From NCBI GenBank assembly GCA_958295865.1, contig CATQHF010000005.1, positions 186,001-250,000 of the forward strand: a stretch of DNA of 64,000 bases. The letters run 5' to 3'. This document shows, piece after piece, positions 36,572 to 44,949 of this stretch; the first letter of the stretch is position 1, and the number at the start of each line of letters is the position of its first letter. The position numbers and the translations under genes were made by a program. This stretch comes from an uncultured Dehalococcoidia bacterium (GTDB lineage Bacteria; Chloroflexota; Dehalococcoidia; Lucifugimonadales; JADFKI01). The notes under the pieces are model-generated. The model did not search any database, was not told the DNA's origin, and was given only the letters and a program-made list of their open reading frames with translations.

Positions 36572-36937
36572 CTATCGCCGCTCGCTCGCGGCTGAGGCGT
36601 CGGCGTACATAGCGTCGGTCTTCGCCGCCATGATGAAGTCGTTGCGGTGCAAGCCGCGTATCTTATGCGTCCACCAGTCGACGCCCACGCCGCCCCATTC
36701 GACGGTCATGCGCGGGTGGTGTCCTTCCGCGTCGGCTGACTTGCCGAGCCGGGTGGCAAAGTCGAGCGCGCCGCCGAAGTCGCGGAACTTGAATGTCCTG
36801 TGTAGGCGGGGTATGCCGTCGGCGTCGGTCATCGTCCAGTCTGCGACCTGCGGGTGAAGCTCGGCGACTTCCGCGTCGGTAACGCGCGGCGAGTCCCGGC
36901 GGCATGCGACGCACTTTTCTCTTGCGAGTGTTGCCAT
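36572..36937 (-). CDS. Pterin-4a-carbinolamine dehydratase family protein
   Basis: The ATG at 36937 lies 8 bases after GGAGG; the open frame reaching 37108 is not needed. The 121-residue product holds the PCD signature GHHPRMTVEWGGVGVDWWTH, with two early cysteines (CVACRRDSP) forming a possible extra metal site at the N-terminus. The family dehydrates 4a-hydroxytetrahydrobiopterin and also occurs in bacteria lacking aromatic hydroxylases. It is coupled to the geranylgeranyl reductase-like gene downstream. No pterin-dependent hydroxylase is nearby, so its role is uncertain. Confidence 0.85.
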   Translation of the reverse strand: MATLAREKCVACRRDSPRVTDAEVAELHPQVADWTMTDADGIPRLHRTFKFRDFGGALDFATRLGKSADAEGHHPRMTVEWGGVGVDWWTHKIRGLHRNDFIMAAKTDAMYADASAASERR

Positions 36938-37138
36938 TGCCATGTCCTCCAATGCTTGGGTGTGCGGTTGCGCTGTGTAAATGATAGCGTCTGGAGGCGT
37001 ATTGTGCCACATTATCGCCGTAGTGTGTCGCAATCGCCGATACGGGCTGCCCCGTCGCCGGTATGGGCTGCTTGACGGCTTACCCGCCGCCGAATACACT
37101 TTCGCCATATCGCAATCGAGTATCGGAAGGAGCGTTCT

Positions 37139-37927
37139 ATGCGGCAGAATCGTGTCAAAGGGCTTATGCGCGAGGGCAAGCTGGCGCTGGGCAAGTATGT
37201 GAGTTTAGCCGACCCGCAGGTGGTGGAGATTATAGGCATCGCGGGGTTTGACGCGGCGTTCATCGATATGGAGCATACGGGGTTCGACCTGCCGCTGGTG
37301 GAGGAGATGATACGCGCGTCCGATCTGGCGGGCGTTACCTCCATGGTGCGCGTGCCGGACAACGACGCCAAGCTCATCCTCCGCATACTGGACATGGGCG
37401 CTGAGGGCATCATCGTGCCGCATGTCGATGGGCTGGAGGGCGCAAAGCGCGCGGTGGACGCGGTGCGCTATCCGCCGCTGGGCGAGCGTGGAGGCGCGGG
37501 CGGCACTAGGGCGGCGCGTTTCGGCTCGGTGCCATGGAACGAGCATGTGCGGCAGTCCAATGATGAGATAATCCTGTCGGTGATGACCGAGGACGACAAG
37601 GGTATCAACGACGTGGAGGCTATCGCGGCGCTGGACGGCGTTGACCTCGTATCCATTGGGCCCACGGACTTGTCGCAGGCGCTGGGCGTAACCGACCCCA
37701 CCGACTCGCGCCTGCGCGACAAGGTGAACGAGATAGCGGCGCAGGTCAAGGCTATCGGCAAGGCGAAGCTGCAAATACCGATGAACCACGCGGCGCTGCC
37801 ACTGGACGCGCGGGATCTTATGGAACTGGGCGTGGGCTATACGCATGTCGCGCCCGCGCCGCCTGCCATTCTCATGAAGCAGTTCATGGACAGCGTGAGT
37901 GAGATTCACGAGGCTGTGGGCAGGTAA
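37139..37927 (+). CDS. HpcH/HpaI aldolase family protein
   Basis: The 262-residue TIM-barrel protein shows LGKYVSLADPQVVEIIGIAGFDAAFIDMEH, GAEGIIVPHVDG, GGTRAARFG and DLVSIGPTDLSQALG, the pattern of class II pyruvate aldolases such as 2-keto-3-deoxy-L-rhamnonate or HpaI aldolases. The start follows GGAAGGAG. It cleaves 2-keto-acids to pyruvate plus an aldehyde. Two zinc dehydrogenase genes follow after 43 bases on the same strand, which suits a 2-keto-3-deoxy-sugar-acid pathway. Confidence 0.88.
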   Translation: MRQNRVKGLMREGKLALGKYVSLADPQVVEIIGIAGFDAAFIDMEHTGFDLPLVEEMIRASDLAGVTSMVRVPDNDAKLILRILDMGAEGIIVPHVDGLEGAKRAVDAVRYPPLGERGGAGGTRAARFGSVPWNEHVRQSNDEIILSVMTEDDKGINDVEAIAALDGVDLVSIGPTDLSQALGVTDPTDSRLRDKVNEIAAQVKAIGKAKLQIPMNHAALPLDARDLMELGVGYTHVAPAPPAILMKQFMDSVSEIHEAVGR

Positions 37928-37970
37928 TAGCCTGTGCAAGCGCCTTTAACGGGCAAGGAGGATACTGGCG

Positions 37971-38987
37971 ATGCGCGCTCTTGTGTTTAACGAAGACGGC
38001 GAATATGCGGTGATGGAACGCCCGATGCCGGAGCCTGAGCCGGGCGAGGTGCTGTTCAGGACGCACTACTCCGGTATATGCGGGACGGACTTGCATGCAC
38101 CTCTGCTTGGGAACTATACGCACGATGTAGTCATCGGACACGAATTCGCGGGCGAGGTCGTGTCCGTCGGGCATGGCGTGGAAGGCTGGCGGGCAGGCGA
38201 CCGGGCGGCGGTGCATCCTAAGGGCAACCCCTGTGGAACATGCCCCGAGTGCCGTGAGGGATGGCGCAACCTTTGCAGCGATGCGAGCGTCAGCGCAAGC
38301 GCCGGCATCGTCATAGACGGAGGAATGGCTCCATTCGCGCGACTTCCGGTTGGGAAGCTGCGACGGCTGCCGGACGAAGTATCCCTGCTCGAAGGCGCTT
38401 GGGCAGAGCCTATCGCAATAGCGTTGCGGAGCGTCAGCAGGTCGGGTTTCAAAGTCGGGCGGCGCGCCGTCGTAATCGGCTCAGGCCCAATCGGTCTGCT
38501 CGTCACGATGCTGCTCAGGCATGCGGGAGCAAGCAGTATCACCGTGCTGGAGCCGAGCAAAATGCGCCGTGACAAGGCGGCGGAGGTCGGCGCGGACTTG
38601 ACCATAGACCCGTTGACCGACGACCCCGCGACGATTTTCGGCAGCAGCCTGCCCCGGCCCGACTTTGTATTTGAGTGCTCCGCTGCGTCCTCCGCGCTCG
38701 GCGCGGCGGTGGAGATAATCAAGCCGCATGGCACACTCACCCTAGTCGGTGTGCCGATGCAACCCGTTCCCCTGCCGTCATTCGGCGCAATCACAAAGGA
38801 ATTGAACATCAGGACGAGCGTATCCAACACCGACGAGATTGAGCTTGCGATTGACCTGTTGGCGGCAAAGAGGCTTGATGTAGGCGCTTTGACCAGTGAC
38901 ATCGTGCCTCTCGAGGGCGTACTCGACGCTTTCGAGCGGCTTGAACGGGGCGAGGCAATCAAGATACTGGTTCAACCGACTGAGTAG
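37971..38987 (+). CDS. Zinc-dependent medium-chain dehydrogenase (first of a tandem pair)
   Basis: The 338-residue protein has the MDR signature: catalytic zinc site ICGTDLH, GHEFAGEV, structural-zinc cysteines CGTCPECREGWRNLC, and NAD motif VVIGSGPIGLLVTMLL. It resembles sorbitol/threonine dehydrogenases. The RBS is AAGGAGG. The following gene (39000-40016) is a paralogue whose first 15 residues are nearly identical. The substrate is likely a sugar alcohol or sugar acid, given the aldolase upstream. Confidence 0.88.
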   Translation: MRALVFNEDGEYAVMERPMPEPEPGEVLFRTHYSGICGTDLHAPLLGNYTHDVVIGHEFAGEVVSVGHGVEGWRAGDRAAVHPKGNPCGTCPECREGWRNLCSDASVSASAGIVIDGGMAPFARLPVGKLRRLPDEVSLLEGAWAEPIAIALRSVSRSGFKVGRRAVVIGSGPIGLLVTMLLRHAGASSITVLEPSKMRRDKAAEVGADLTIDPLTDDPATIFGSSLPRPDFVFECSAASSALGAAVEIIKPHGTLTLVGVPMQPVPLPSFGAITKELNIRTSVSNTDEIELAIDLLAAKRLDVGALTSDIVPLEGVLDAFERLERGEAIKILVQPTE

Positions 38988-38999
38988 GGAGGGTTCATC

Positions 39000-40016
39000 A
39001 TGCGCGCTCTTGTGTTTAACGAAGACGGCGGCTATGCGGTGGTGGAACGCCCGATGCCTGAGCCGGACGCGGGCGAGGTGCTGTTCAGGACGCACTACTC
39101 CGGTATATGCGGGACGGACTTGCATGCCGTAGAGCTTGGCAGATATACGGACGATGTGGTGATTGGGCATGAGTTCGCGGGCGAGGTGGCGTCGGTGGGG
39201 CCGGGCGTCGCGGGCTGGCGAGCTGGCGATAGGGCGGCGGTGCATCCCAAAGGGAATGTGTGCGGCGCATGCCCCGAATGTCGCGACGGGCTGCCGAACC
39301 TGTGCAGCGCGCCCGACATCGGCGGCACGGCGGGCATAGGCAGCGACGGCGGTATGGCGTCCTATGTGAGCCTGCCGGCCGGCAAGCTACGACGGCTGCC
39401 GGATGAAGTATCTATGCTCGAGGGCGCGTGGGTGGAGCCGGTGGCGGTGGCGCTGCGCGGCGTAACCCGCTCAGGGTTCAAGGTGGGACGGCGCGCCGTC
39501 GTCGTGGGCGCGGGACCCATCGGACTGCTGACCGTGATACATTTGCGGCTTGGCGGCGCAAGCGAAATCATCGTGCTGGAGCCGAGTGAGCTGCGGCGCG
39601 CCAAGGCTGAGGAAGTCGGCGCGGATTTGACCATCGACCCGCTCGCTGACGATCCCGCCGCGATATTCGGCGGCGACATCGAGCGCCCGGACTACGCATT
39701 CGAGTGCTCCGCTGCGCCCGGCGCGCTGGATACCGCGGTGGACATCCTGCCGCATCACGGCGCTCTGGCGCTGCTCGGCGTGGCAACCTCGCCTGTCAGC
39801 TTCCGCTCGGACATCATCATCCGCAAGGAACTGACCGTTACGGGCAGCTCAAGCTACGCGGAAGAGTTCGACATTGCGATACGGCTGCTTGCGCGCAAGG
39901 CGCTGGATGTGCGCCCGCTGACCAGCGATGTCGTAGGGCTTGAGGGCGTGTTCGACGCGTTCGAGCGGCTGCGCCAAGGCACGGCTATCAAGATCCTGGT
40001 GCGGCCGGAGGATTAG
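39000..40016 (+). CDS. Zinc-dependent medium-chain dehydrogenase (second of a tandem pair)
   Basis: Also 338 residues, with ICGTDLHAVELG, GHEFAGEV, CGACPECRDGLPNLC and VVVGAGPIGLLTVIHL. It starts 12 bases after the first copy and clearly arose by duplication. The two differ most around residues 70-130 and in the C-terminal lobe, which suggests changed specificity. Its TAG stop is the first three bases of a family A repeat, so the C-terminus may have been set by that insertion. Confidence 0.88.
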   Translation: MRALVFNEDGGYAVVERPMPEPDAGEVLFRTHYSGICGTDLHAVELGRYTDDVVIGHEFAGEVASVGPGVAGWRAGDRAAVHPKGNVCGACPECRDGLPNLCSAPDIGGTAGIGSDGGMASYVSLPAGKLRRLPDEVSMLEGAWVEPVAVALRGVTRSGFKVGRRAVVVGAGPIGLLTVIHLRLGGASEIIVLEPSELRRAKAEEVGADLTIDPLADDPAAIFGGDIERPDYAFECSAAPGALDTAVDILPHHGALALLGVATSPVSFRSDIIIRKELTVTGSSSYAEEFDIAIRLLARKALDVRPLTSDVVGLEGVFDAFERLRQGTAIKILVRPED

Positions 40017-40091
40017 GCTGTGTGGGCATTTGCGCCATTCCCGTGAAAGCAGGAATGGCGCAAAGAAAAGTCAAAGTGCGAACAGAGCCTA
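40014..40091. repeat. Short MITE-like element, family A copy 3
   Basis: The element is 78 bases and is bounded by TAGGCTGTGTGGGCATTT and an imperfect inverted copy ending CAGAGCCTA. The core hairpin is CATTCCCGTGAAAGCAGGAATG. It exactly fills the gap between two convergent genes and provides the TAG stop of both. Confidence 0.8.
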
Positions 40092-41690
40092 GTACGGGTA
40101 GGGCATTACGCCCATTGGGACTTCGATGAGGGTTGGGGCTTCGATTTGCAGCGCTTCTTCGAGGGCGGCTTGCAGTTCTGCGGCGTCTTCTTGCTTTACG
40201 CGGACGCCGCGCGCGCCGAAGGACTCGGCGAGTTTCACGAAGTCGGGGTTGTGGAGCTTAGAGCCATAGACGCGCCCCTCGAAGCGGTCGGTCTGGTCGC
40301 GCATCACATTGCCGAACGCGCTGTCGTTGAAGACCACGACGACGGCGTTGATGCCGTACATCACGGCGGTCGCCAGCTCTTGCACGTTGTACATGAAGCC
40401 GCCGTCGCCGGATACGGCAACGACAGCCTTGTCGGGGCAAGCCACTTTCGCGCCGAGCGCGCAGGGATACGCGAAGCCCAGATTGCCGAAATAGGATGAG
40501 GTCAGGTAGGTCTTCGGCTCATATACGGGGAAGCGCGTGCGGCTGTAATAGCCCACCTGCGTCATTCCCGCCACTAGAATGCCGTCGTCGGGCATTGCGG
40601 CGCGCACCGCATTGGACAGCGAGTGAAGCGGCTCAAGCTCGCGGTCTGCGCCAAAGAACTCCTGCCGCATTGCTTCAATCTCGGCTTGGCGGCTTGGCGT
40701 CGCGGGCTTGATGGCGGAGATTGCCTTGAGCATCTCTTCAAGGGTGAGCTTGGCGTCGCCGGCGATGCCGAATGTATTGTCGTAGTTGCGTCCCAATTCG
40801 GCTTCGTCTATGTCTATCTGCACCACTTTTTGCCCGCGCAGAATCTGCGGCGTCTGAATTCTGTTGCCGACTACGAGGATGGCGTCGTGCTCTGCCATGT
40901 AGTCGTGGTACGGGTCGATGCGGCGCGGCACGCCTAGCGAAAGGTAGTGCCTGTCAGAGATTGCGCCCTTGCCCTCTGCTGTTTCGATGACGGGCGCTTG
41001 CAGGTATTCGGCAAGCTCGAGCAGGGCGTCGTTCGCGCCGGATAGGTTGACGCCGCCGCCCGCGTATATCAGAGGGTTCGCGGCGTTGGCGATGATGCGC
41101 GCGCCTTCCTGGATGCTGTCTTGGCTCGCGGCGGGGCGCTGGTAGCTGACGGGTTCGAGCAACTCTATCTCGGCTTCATCGGCGAGCGTCTCCGGCGGAA
41201 TCTCAATCTCGACGGGGCGGGGCCTGCCCGATTTGAGCTGGTAGAAGGCTTCATGCACCGCTTCGGGGACATCGCGCGGATCCAGGATGCGCTGCGCCCA
41301 CTTGGTTACGGGGCGGATGGTGTCGAGCTGGTCGTTGACTTCGTGCAGCACGCCTCGGTCGCTGCCAATCATGTCGCGCTCGACCTGACCCGCGACTACC
41401 ATGATAGGCGAAGATGCGGCGTAGGCGGTGCCGATAGCCGCCGAAGCGTTTTGCAGGCCGGGACCCGGCACCACAAGCGCGGTGCCGATGTCGTCGCCTG
41501 ATCGCGAGTAGCCGTCCGCCATGTACGCCGTCGCCTGTTCGTGGCGCGTGGTGATGAACCTGATGCCAGTTTCTTGCGCGAGGGCATCGAGCGCATGGTA
41601 GAGCTGCACGCCGGGAAGCCCGAATATGACGCGCACGCCTTCACGATAGAGTTGCTTCGCTAACGCCTGTCCGCCAGTCATCTGTGGCAT
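40089..41690 (-). CDS. Thiamine diphosphate-dependent enzyme, acetolactate synthase-like
   Basis: The 533-residue protein has the three-domain ThDP layout. The N-terminal catalytic Glu is in TRHEQATAYMADGYSR. The central domain includes NPLIYAGGGVN. The C-terminal GDG-N cofactor motif is VSGDGGFMYNVQELATAVMYGINAVVVVFNDSAFGN. Such proteins include acetolactate synthase, benzoylformate decarboxylase and oxalyl-CoA decarboxylase. There is no small IlvN subunit nearby and it is single, so a catabolic 2-keto acid decarboxylase or carboligase role is likelier than branched-chain synthesis. The TAG stop comes from a repeat terminus. Confidence 0.87.
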   Translation of the reverse strand: MPQMTGGQALAKQLYREGVRVIFGLPGVQLYHALDALAQETGIRFITTRHEQATAYMADGYSRSGDDIGTALVVPGPGLQNASAAIGTAYAASSPIMVVAGQVERDMIGSDRGVLHEVNDQLDTIRPVTKWAQRILDPRDVPEAVHEAFYQLKSGRPRPVEIEIPPETLADEAEIELLEPVSYQRPAASQDSIQEGARIIANAANPLIYAGGGVNLSGANDALLELAEYLQAPVIETAEGKGAISDRHYLSLGVPRRIDPYHDYMAEHDAILVVGNRIQTPQILRGQKVVQIDIDEAELGRNYDNTFGIAGDAKLTLEEMLKAISAIKPATPSRQAEIEAMRQEFFGADRELEPLHSLSNAVRAAMPDDGILVAGMTQVGYYSRTRFPVYEPKTYLTSSYFGNLGFAYPCALGAKVACPDKAVVAVSGDGGFMYNVQELATAVMYGINAVVVVFNDSAFGNVMRDQTDRFEGRVYGSKLHNPDFVKLAESFGARGVRVKQEDAAELQAALEEALQIEAPTLIEVPMGVMPYPY

Positions 41691-41818
41691 TTGTCTTGAT
41701 TACCTTTCTTTCTCATTCCGGGTTGGGGTTGCAGATTGAGGACTTGCTTATGCCTATTTCAAGCAAAGCGCCCATGCCTCATAGACAAGGGCACTTGAAT
41801 CAGTTTGCGACTTGCGCG

Positions 41819-42997
41819 TTAGTTTCTGGTGGCTGTGTAGTCTGCGCGGGCGCGCTCCATGGCGACGGCGCGTGCCGCGAGAAGCTCTTCCTTCTTGTTT
41901 TCGGACCAGACTTGAGACTGGTCGAGGCTGGCGATGGAGCCTTGGAAGTGCGGCATGACATAGCGGGCGACGAGTTCGTAGCTATGCAACACCTGTTCGC
42001 GCGTGCCCCATTCGGTTGCCTGAATCATGAAGCCGCCAAAGCCGCCGCTCTCTTCATCGAGCCGCTTTATGGTGGCAATGAGGTCGTCGGGCGTTCCGAC
42101 GCACCATGCGCCGTTCTCGGTCATCATGTCTATAATCTTGTCGCGGTCGGCGTTGCTGTTGACATCGAAGTTGAGCTGATGCCCGAGAGTCTTGACGAAG
42201 TAGTCGTACTGGTAGCGTCCGGCGTTCACGCGCGCCTGCTCCATCGCCTCTTTCTTGGTCTCGGCGAGGTGAACATGCATCACCAACCGCCACTCGTTGC
42301 GGTCCATCGTCTTGCCGTTCTCGGCGGCGGTCTCCTCTGCGATGCTCCAGAAGTCGGCGAGGTTGGTGGCGATGCTCTCGCCGCGGGTTACGCTGACGGA
42401 GAGCACGCCCGCGCCATGCTTGCCGGCAAGCACCATGCCCGATGGCGACTGCGCGGCTGCTACGGCGATGGGGAAGTGCGGCTTCGTGTATGGGCGGAGG
42501 TGGAGCTGCGCCTCCACGAGATTGAACCACTCGGACTTGTAGGTGATGGGGTCGGTCTCGGTCAGCAGGCGCATTACCATGGTCATAGACTCGTCCATGC
42601 GGCGACGCTGCACAACGGGGTCTATGCCTAGCATGGCGGCATCCGTAACCAGCGCGCCCGGTCCCACGCCTAGCATAGCGCGCCCGCGCGTCAGGTGGTC
42701 GAGCAGCACCATTCGGTTGGCGACCATCATCGGATGGTGGTAGGGCAGGCTGATGACGCCTGTGCCTAGCTTGATGTTGCGGGTGCGCTCTGCCGCCGTC
42801 GCCATGAACAGCTCCGGCGAGGCGATAATCTCCCAGCCCGCGCTGTGGTGCTCGCCAATCCATGCTTCGTCGTAGCCGAGCCGGTCGAGCCACTGGATAA
42901 TCTCCAAGTCGCGCTCCAGCGACAGCGTGGGGTTCTCGCCCTTCCAATGGAACGGCGCCATGAAGATGCCAAACTTCATTCTTTCAGGGAGTGTCAT
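41819..42997 (-). CDS. LLM-class flavin-dependent oxidoreductase (luciferase-like)
   Basis: The 392-residue protein shows MKFGIFMAPFHW, WLDRLGYDEAWIGEHHSAGWEI, PYHHPMMVANRMVLLDHLTRGRAMLGVGPG and a bacterial-luciferase-type TIM barrel. It would use FMNH2 or F420H2 with oxygen to oxidise or cleave a small organic substrate. It shares MFS/ThDP neighbours, but no flavin reductase gene is next to it. A 315-codon plus-strand frame in the same place is antisense. Confidence 0.87.
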   Translation of the reverse strand: MTLPERMKFGIFMAPFHWKGENPTLSLERDLEIIQWLDRLGYDEAWIGEHHSAGWEIIASPELFMATAAERTRNIKLGTGVISLPYHHPMMVANRMVLLDHLTRGRAMLGVGPGALVTDAAMLGIDPVVQRRRMDESMTMVMRLLTETDPITYKSEWFNLVEAQLHLRPYTKPHFPIAVAAAQSPSGMVLAGKHGAGVLSVSVTRGESIATNLADFWSIAEETAAENGKTMDRNEWRLVMHVHLAETKKEAMEQARVNAGRYQYDYFVKTLGHQLNFDVNSNADRDKIIDMMTENGAWCVGTPDDLIATIKRLDEESGGFGGFMIQATEWGTREQVLHSYELVARYVMPHFQGSIASLDQSQVWSENKKEELLAARAVAMERARADYTATRN

Positions 42998-43140
42998 GAG
43001 TGCGTCCTTTGCTTGTATTGCCTACAAGGCGAGGCGTGGATAAAGCGGGTTGCGGTTTCGCAAAGATTTTAGCACGCATACGAATACTGGGCAACAAAAT
43101 GCTGAAAATGAAGATTGACATTCCGGCTTGTAATGACTAC

Positions 43141-43150
43141 TATAAGTATC
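43141..43150 (+). promoter_or_regulatory. Candidate controller-protein operator upstream of the methyltransferase
   Basis: TATAAGTATC, preceded by GACTAC, lies 38-47 bases before the methyltransferase ATG. The same decamer lies upstream of the controller gene at 44910-44919. Shared sites at both promoters are expected for C-protein-regulated R-M systems. Confidence 0.45.
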
Positions 43151-43187
43151 GTAAAAGTTCAACCAAAGTGTCAGTAGATGGTTCAAA

Positions 43188-44057
43188 ATGAGTATGTCCA
43201 CAACTAATCAGATGCTAGAGGCGCTTGGAAAGCCAGCGTTCAGCTCGCATGGGGTGTCGTTGTATCATGTTGATGCGATGGAAGCTATGGCGTGTTTGCC
43301 TGAAAATGTTTTCGACTTGGCTATTACTAGCCCGCCGTACAATATCGGCAAGGAATATGAAACGACCATGCCTCTGCCAAACTACATTGATTGGAGCGAG
43401 AATTGGATTAATCAGGCATATCGCCTGTGCAAGCCATTTGGCGCTTTGTGGCTTAACCTAGGATATACAGAAGTGCCGGAGCGCGGACGAGCAGTGCCTA
43501 TCGCTTATCTTCTATGGGATAGGATACCGTATTTTCTTCTGCAAGAAGTTGTGTGGAATTACGGAGCCGGTGTCGCCACCAAGCGGATATTCTCTCCCAG
43601 GAACGAGAAATTTCTCTGGTTGGTTAAATCGCCTGACAATTACACATTTAACCTAGACGATGTTCGGGACCCCAACACTAAGTATCCCAACCAGAAGAAG
43701 AACGGCAAAATTCGTGTGAATCCTTTGGGTAAGAACCCTACCGATGTCTGGCAGTTTCCTAAGGTAACTACTGGACAAGGATTGACGGGACGGCGTGCCT
43801 CTCCGGAGCGTACAAAGCATCCCGCTCAGTTTCCCTTGTCAGTCATTGACCGTATTGTTAAGGCTTGTTCAAATCCGGGCGAGGTTGTTTTTGATCCATT
43901 TATCGGCTCTGGCACCACCGCTGAGGCGGCTATCGGAAATGGAAGAAATGCCGTCGGGTTCGAAATCAAGTCCGAATACATAGACATTGCTGTGGAACGA
44001 CTGGAGCGCAGCATTCGGAATGTAGAGCAGGGAAGAAAGCAAGGCAGACTACTCTGA
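43188..44057 (+). CDS. DNA methyltransferase of a type II R-M system (beta-class, probably N4-cytosine)
   Basis: The 289-residue protein has the catalytic motif ITSPPYNIG near residue 47 and, near the C-terminus, the AdoMet-binding motif FDPFIGSGTTAEAA. The order catalytic-motif-first is the beta class. TSPPY is common in N4-cytosine enzymes, though adenine targets are not excluded. It is tail to tail with the ScaI-like nuclease gene, overlapping it by 9 bases, and protects the host from that enzyme. The region is visibly AT-richer than its neighbours, indicating recent acquisition. Confidence 0.9.
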   Translation: MSMSTTNQMLEALGKPAFSSHGVSLYHVDAMEAMACLPENVFDLAITSPPYNIGKEYETTMPLPNYIDWSENWINQAYRLCKPFGALWLNLGYTEVPERGRAVPIAYLLWDRIPYFLLQEVVWNYGAGVATKRIFSPRNEKFLWLVKSPDNYTFNLDDVRDPNTKYPNQKKNGKIRVNPLGKNPTDVWQFPKVTTGQGLTGRRASPERTKHPAQFPLSVIDRIVKACSNPGEVVFDPFIGSGTTAEAAIGNGRNAVGFEIKSEYIDIAVERLERSIRNVEQGRKQGRLL

Positions 44058-44655
44058 CACCGAAAACAATTCGAGGAGTTTATTGTTGCGAGCAATTATG
44101 TTCAGCCTAGCCTGTTGCCCTGTGCTTGCTCGCTGTCCAATCCAATCTGTGTGGTCAAGCCAACCCATTCGTATTTTTGTAACTCTGGGACTTGCAGTTT
44201 CATCAGTGAACTTTTCGAAATTTACCGCAAGGTAATATCCTGCTTTGTGTTTCTTGGCGACCGGAGACGGTTGAGCGTAGCTTCTATTCCCGAAGATGTT
44301 GTTTCGGCTGGACGATGCCTTAATCTCAAAGGAGTAATTGTCATCCGGGACATGTACGACATCTTTTTCATCGGTTGAGTTATCCCGACGCCAAATGCCT
44401 GGGTGACGACGCTGAAGCTCAAGTGGGATTAACTCGTGAAGCAGAAACGCCATTATCTGAGGGCTTGGGAATATATCCACTCCTATCTGATATTCCCCAA
44501 ATCCAATCCTAGTGTTCAGGATGTATTCCCGAGGTGATGACGGCTTCGACAATATCTTTGTCGTCCAAAGGATGCTCGTTAATGAGTTCACGAGTCTTGT
44601 CTTTCCAACATTCTTCGCTCACACCTTCGTAAGGTGATATAGGTTGACTAGCCAA
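44049..44655 (-). pseudogene. ScaI-like restriction endonuclease, frameshifted
   Basis: Reading from a TTG at 44655 gives 48 codons ending in TAG at 44509 (including ELINEHPLDDKDIVEAVITS). The rest continues in a different frame from about 44535: YILNTRIGFGEYQIGVDIFP, SPQIMAFLLHELIPLEL, then DVVHVPDD...FEIKASSSRNNIFGNRSYAQ, a PD-(D/E)xK core (Asp, Glu-x-Lys). I recognise the C-terminal part as like the ScaI restriction endonuclease family. Removing one base near 44528-44533 restores one frame of about 201 residues. The TTG overlaps the stop of the controller gene, as usual for C-R operons. This is either a true inactivating mutation or a sequencing error. Confidence 0.75.
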
Positions 44656-44866
44656 TGTCCCGTACCAACTCGGTGATATTGACATCTAGAGCTTTGGATA
44701 TGCGTACAATGTTGAGAAGGCTCACGTTTCTTTCGCCCCTTTCTATTCCGCCTAAGTATGTCCTGTGTAAGCCAGATAAGTCTGCCAAGGCTTCTTGGGA
44801 AAGGCCTTTGTCTAATCTGATTTGACGGACGTTTCTGCCTAGGGTTTTCAGATATTGCCTACTCAT
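44648..44866 (-). CDS. R-M controller protein (Xre-family helix-turn-helix)
   Basis: The 72-residue protein starts at ATG 44866 (MSRQYLKTLGRNVRQIRL). It is a single HTH domain: GLSQEALADLSGLHRTYLGGIERGERNVSLLNIVRISKALDV. Small Xre proteins preceding a restriction gene are typical C proteins, which activate their own operon late and thereby time nuclease expression. It overlaps the nuclease start by about 8 bases. A longer frame to 44905 is open but unneeded. Confidence 0.85.
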   Translation of the reverse strand: MSRQYLKTLGRNVRQIRLDKGLSQEALADLSGLHRTYLGGIERGERNVSLLNIVRISKALDVNITELVRDIG

Positions 44867-44895
44867 AACAAGGTAAATGTGAACCGATGATGAAA

Positions 44896-44919
44896 ATAAG
44901 TCCACAGATTATAAGTATC
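44896..44919 (-). promoter_or_regulatory. Candidate C-boxes upstream of the controller gene
   Basis: On the minus strand two ACTTAT half-sites lie 15 bases apart (GATACTTATAAT at about 44908-44919 and GGACTTATTT at about 44894-44903). Tandem sites upstream of C genes are typical operators. One is shared with the methyltransferase promoter at 43141-43150. Confidence 0.45.
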
Positions 44920-44949
44920 ATCAAATAGAAGACACCCGCATGCAGCCAC

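Noticed and set aside
41684..42631. 315-codon plus-strand open frame
   Set aside because: It is antisense to the LLM-class oxidoreductase, which has clear motifs.
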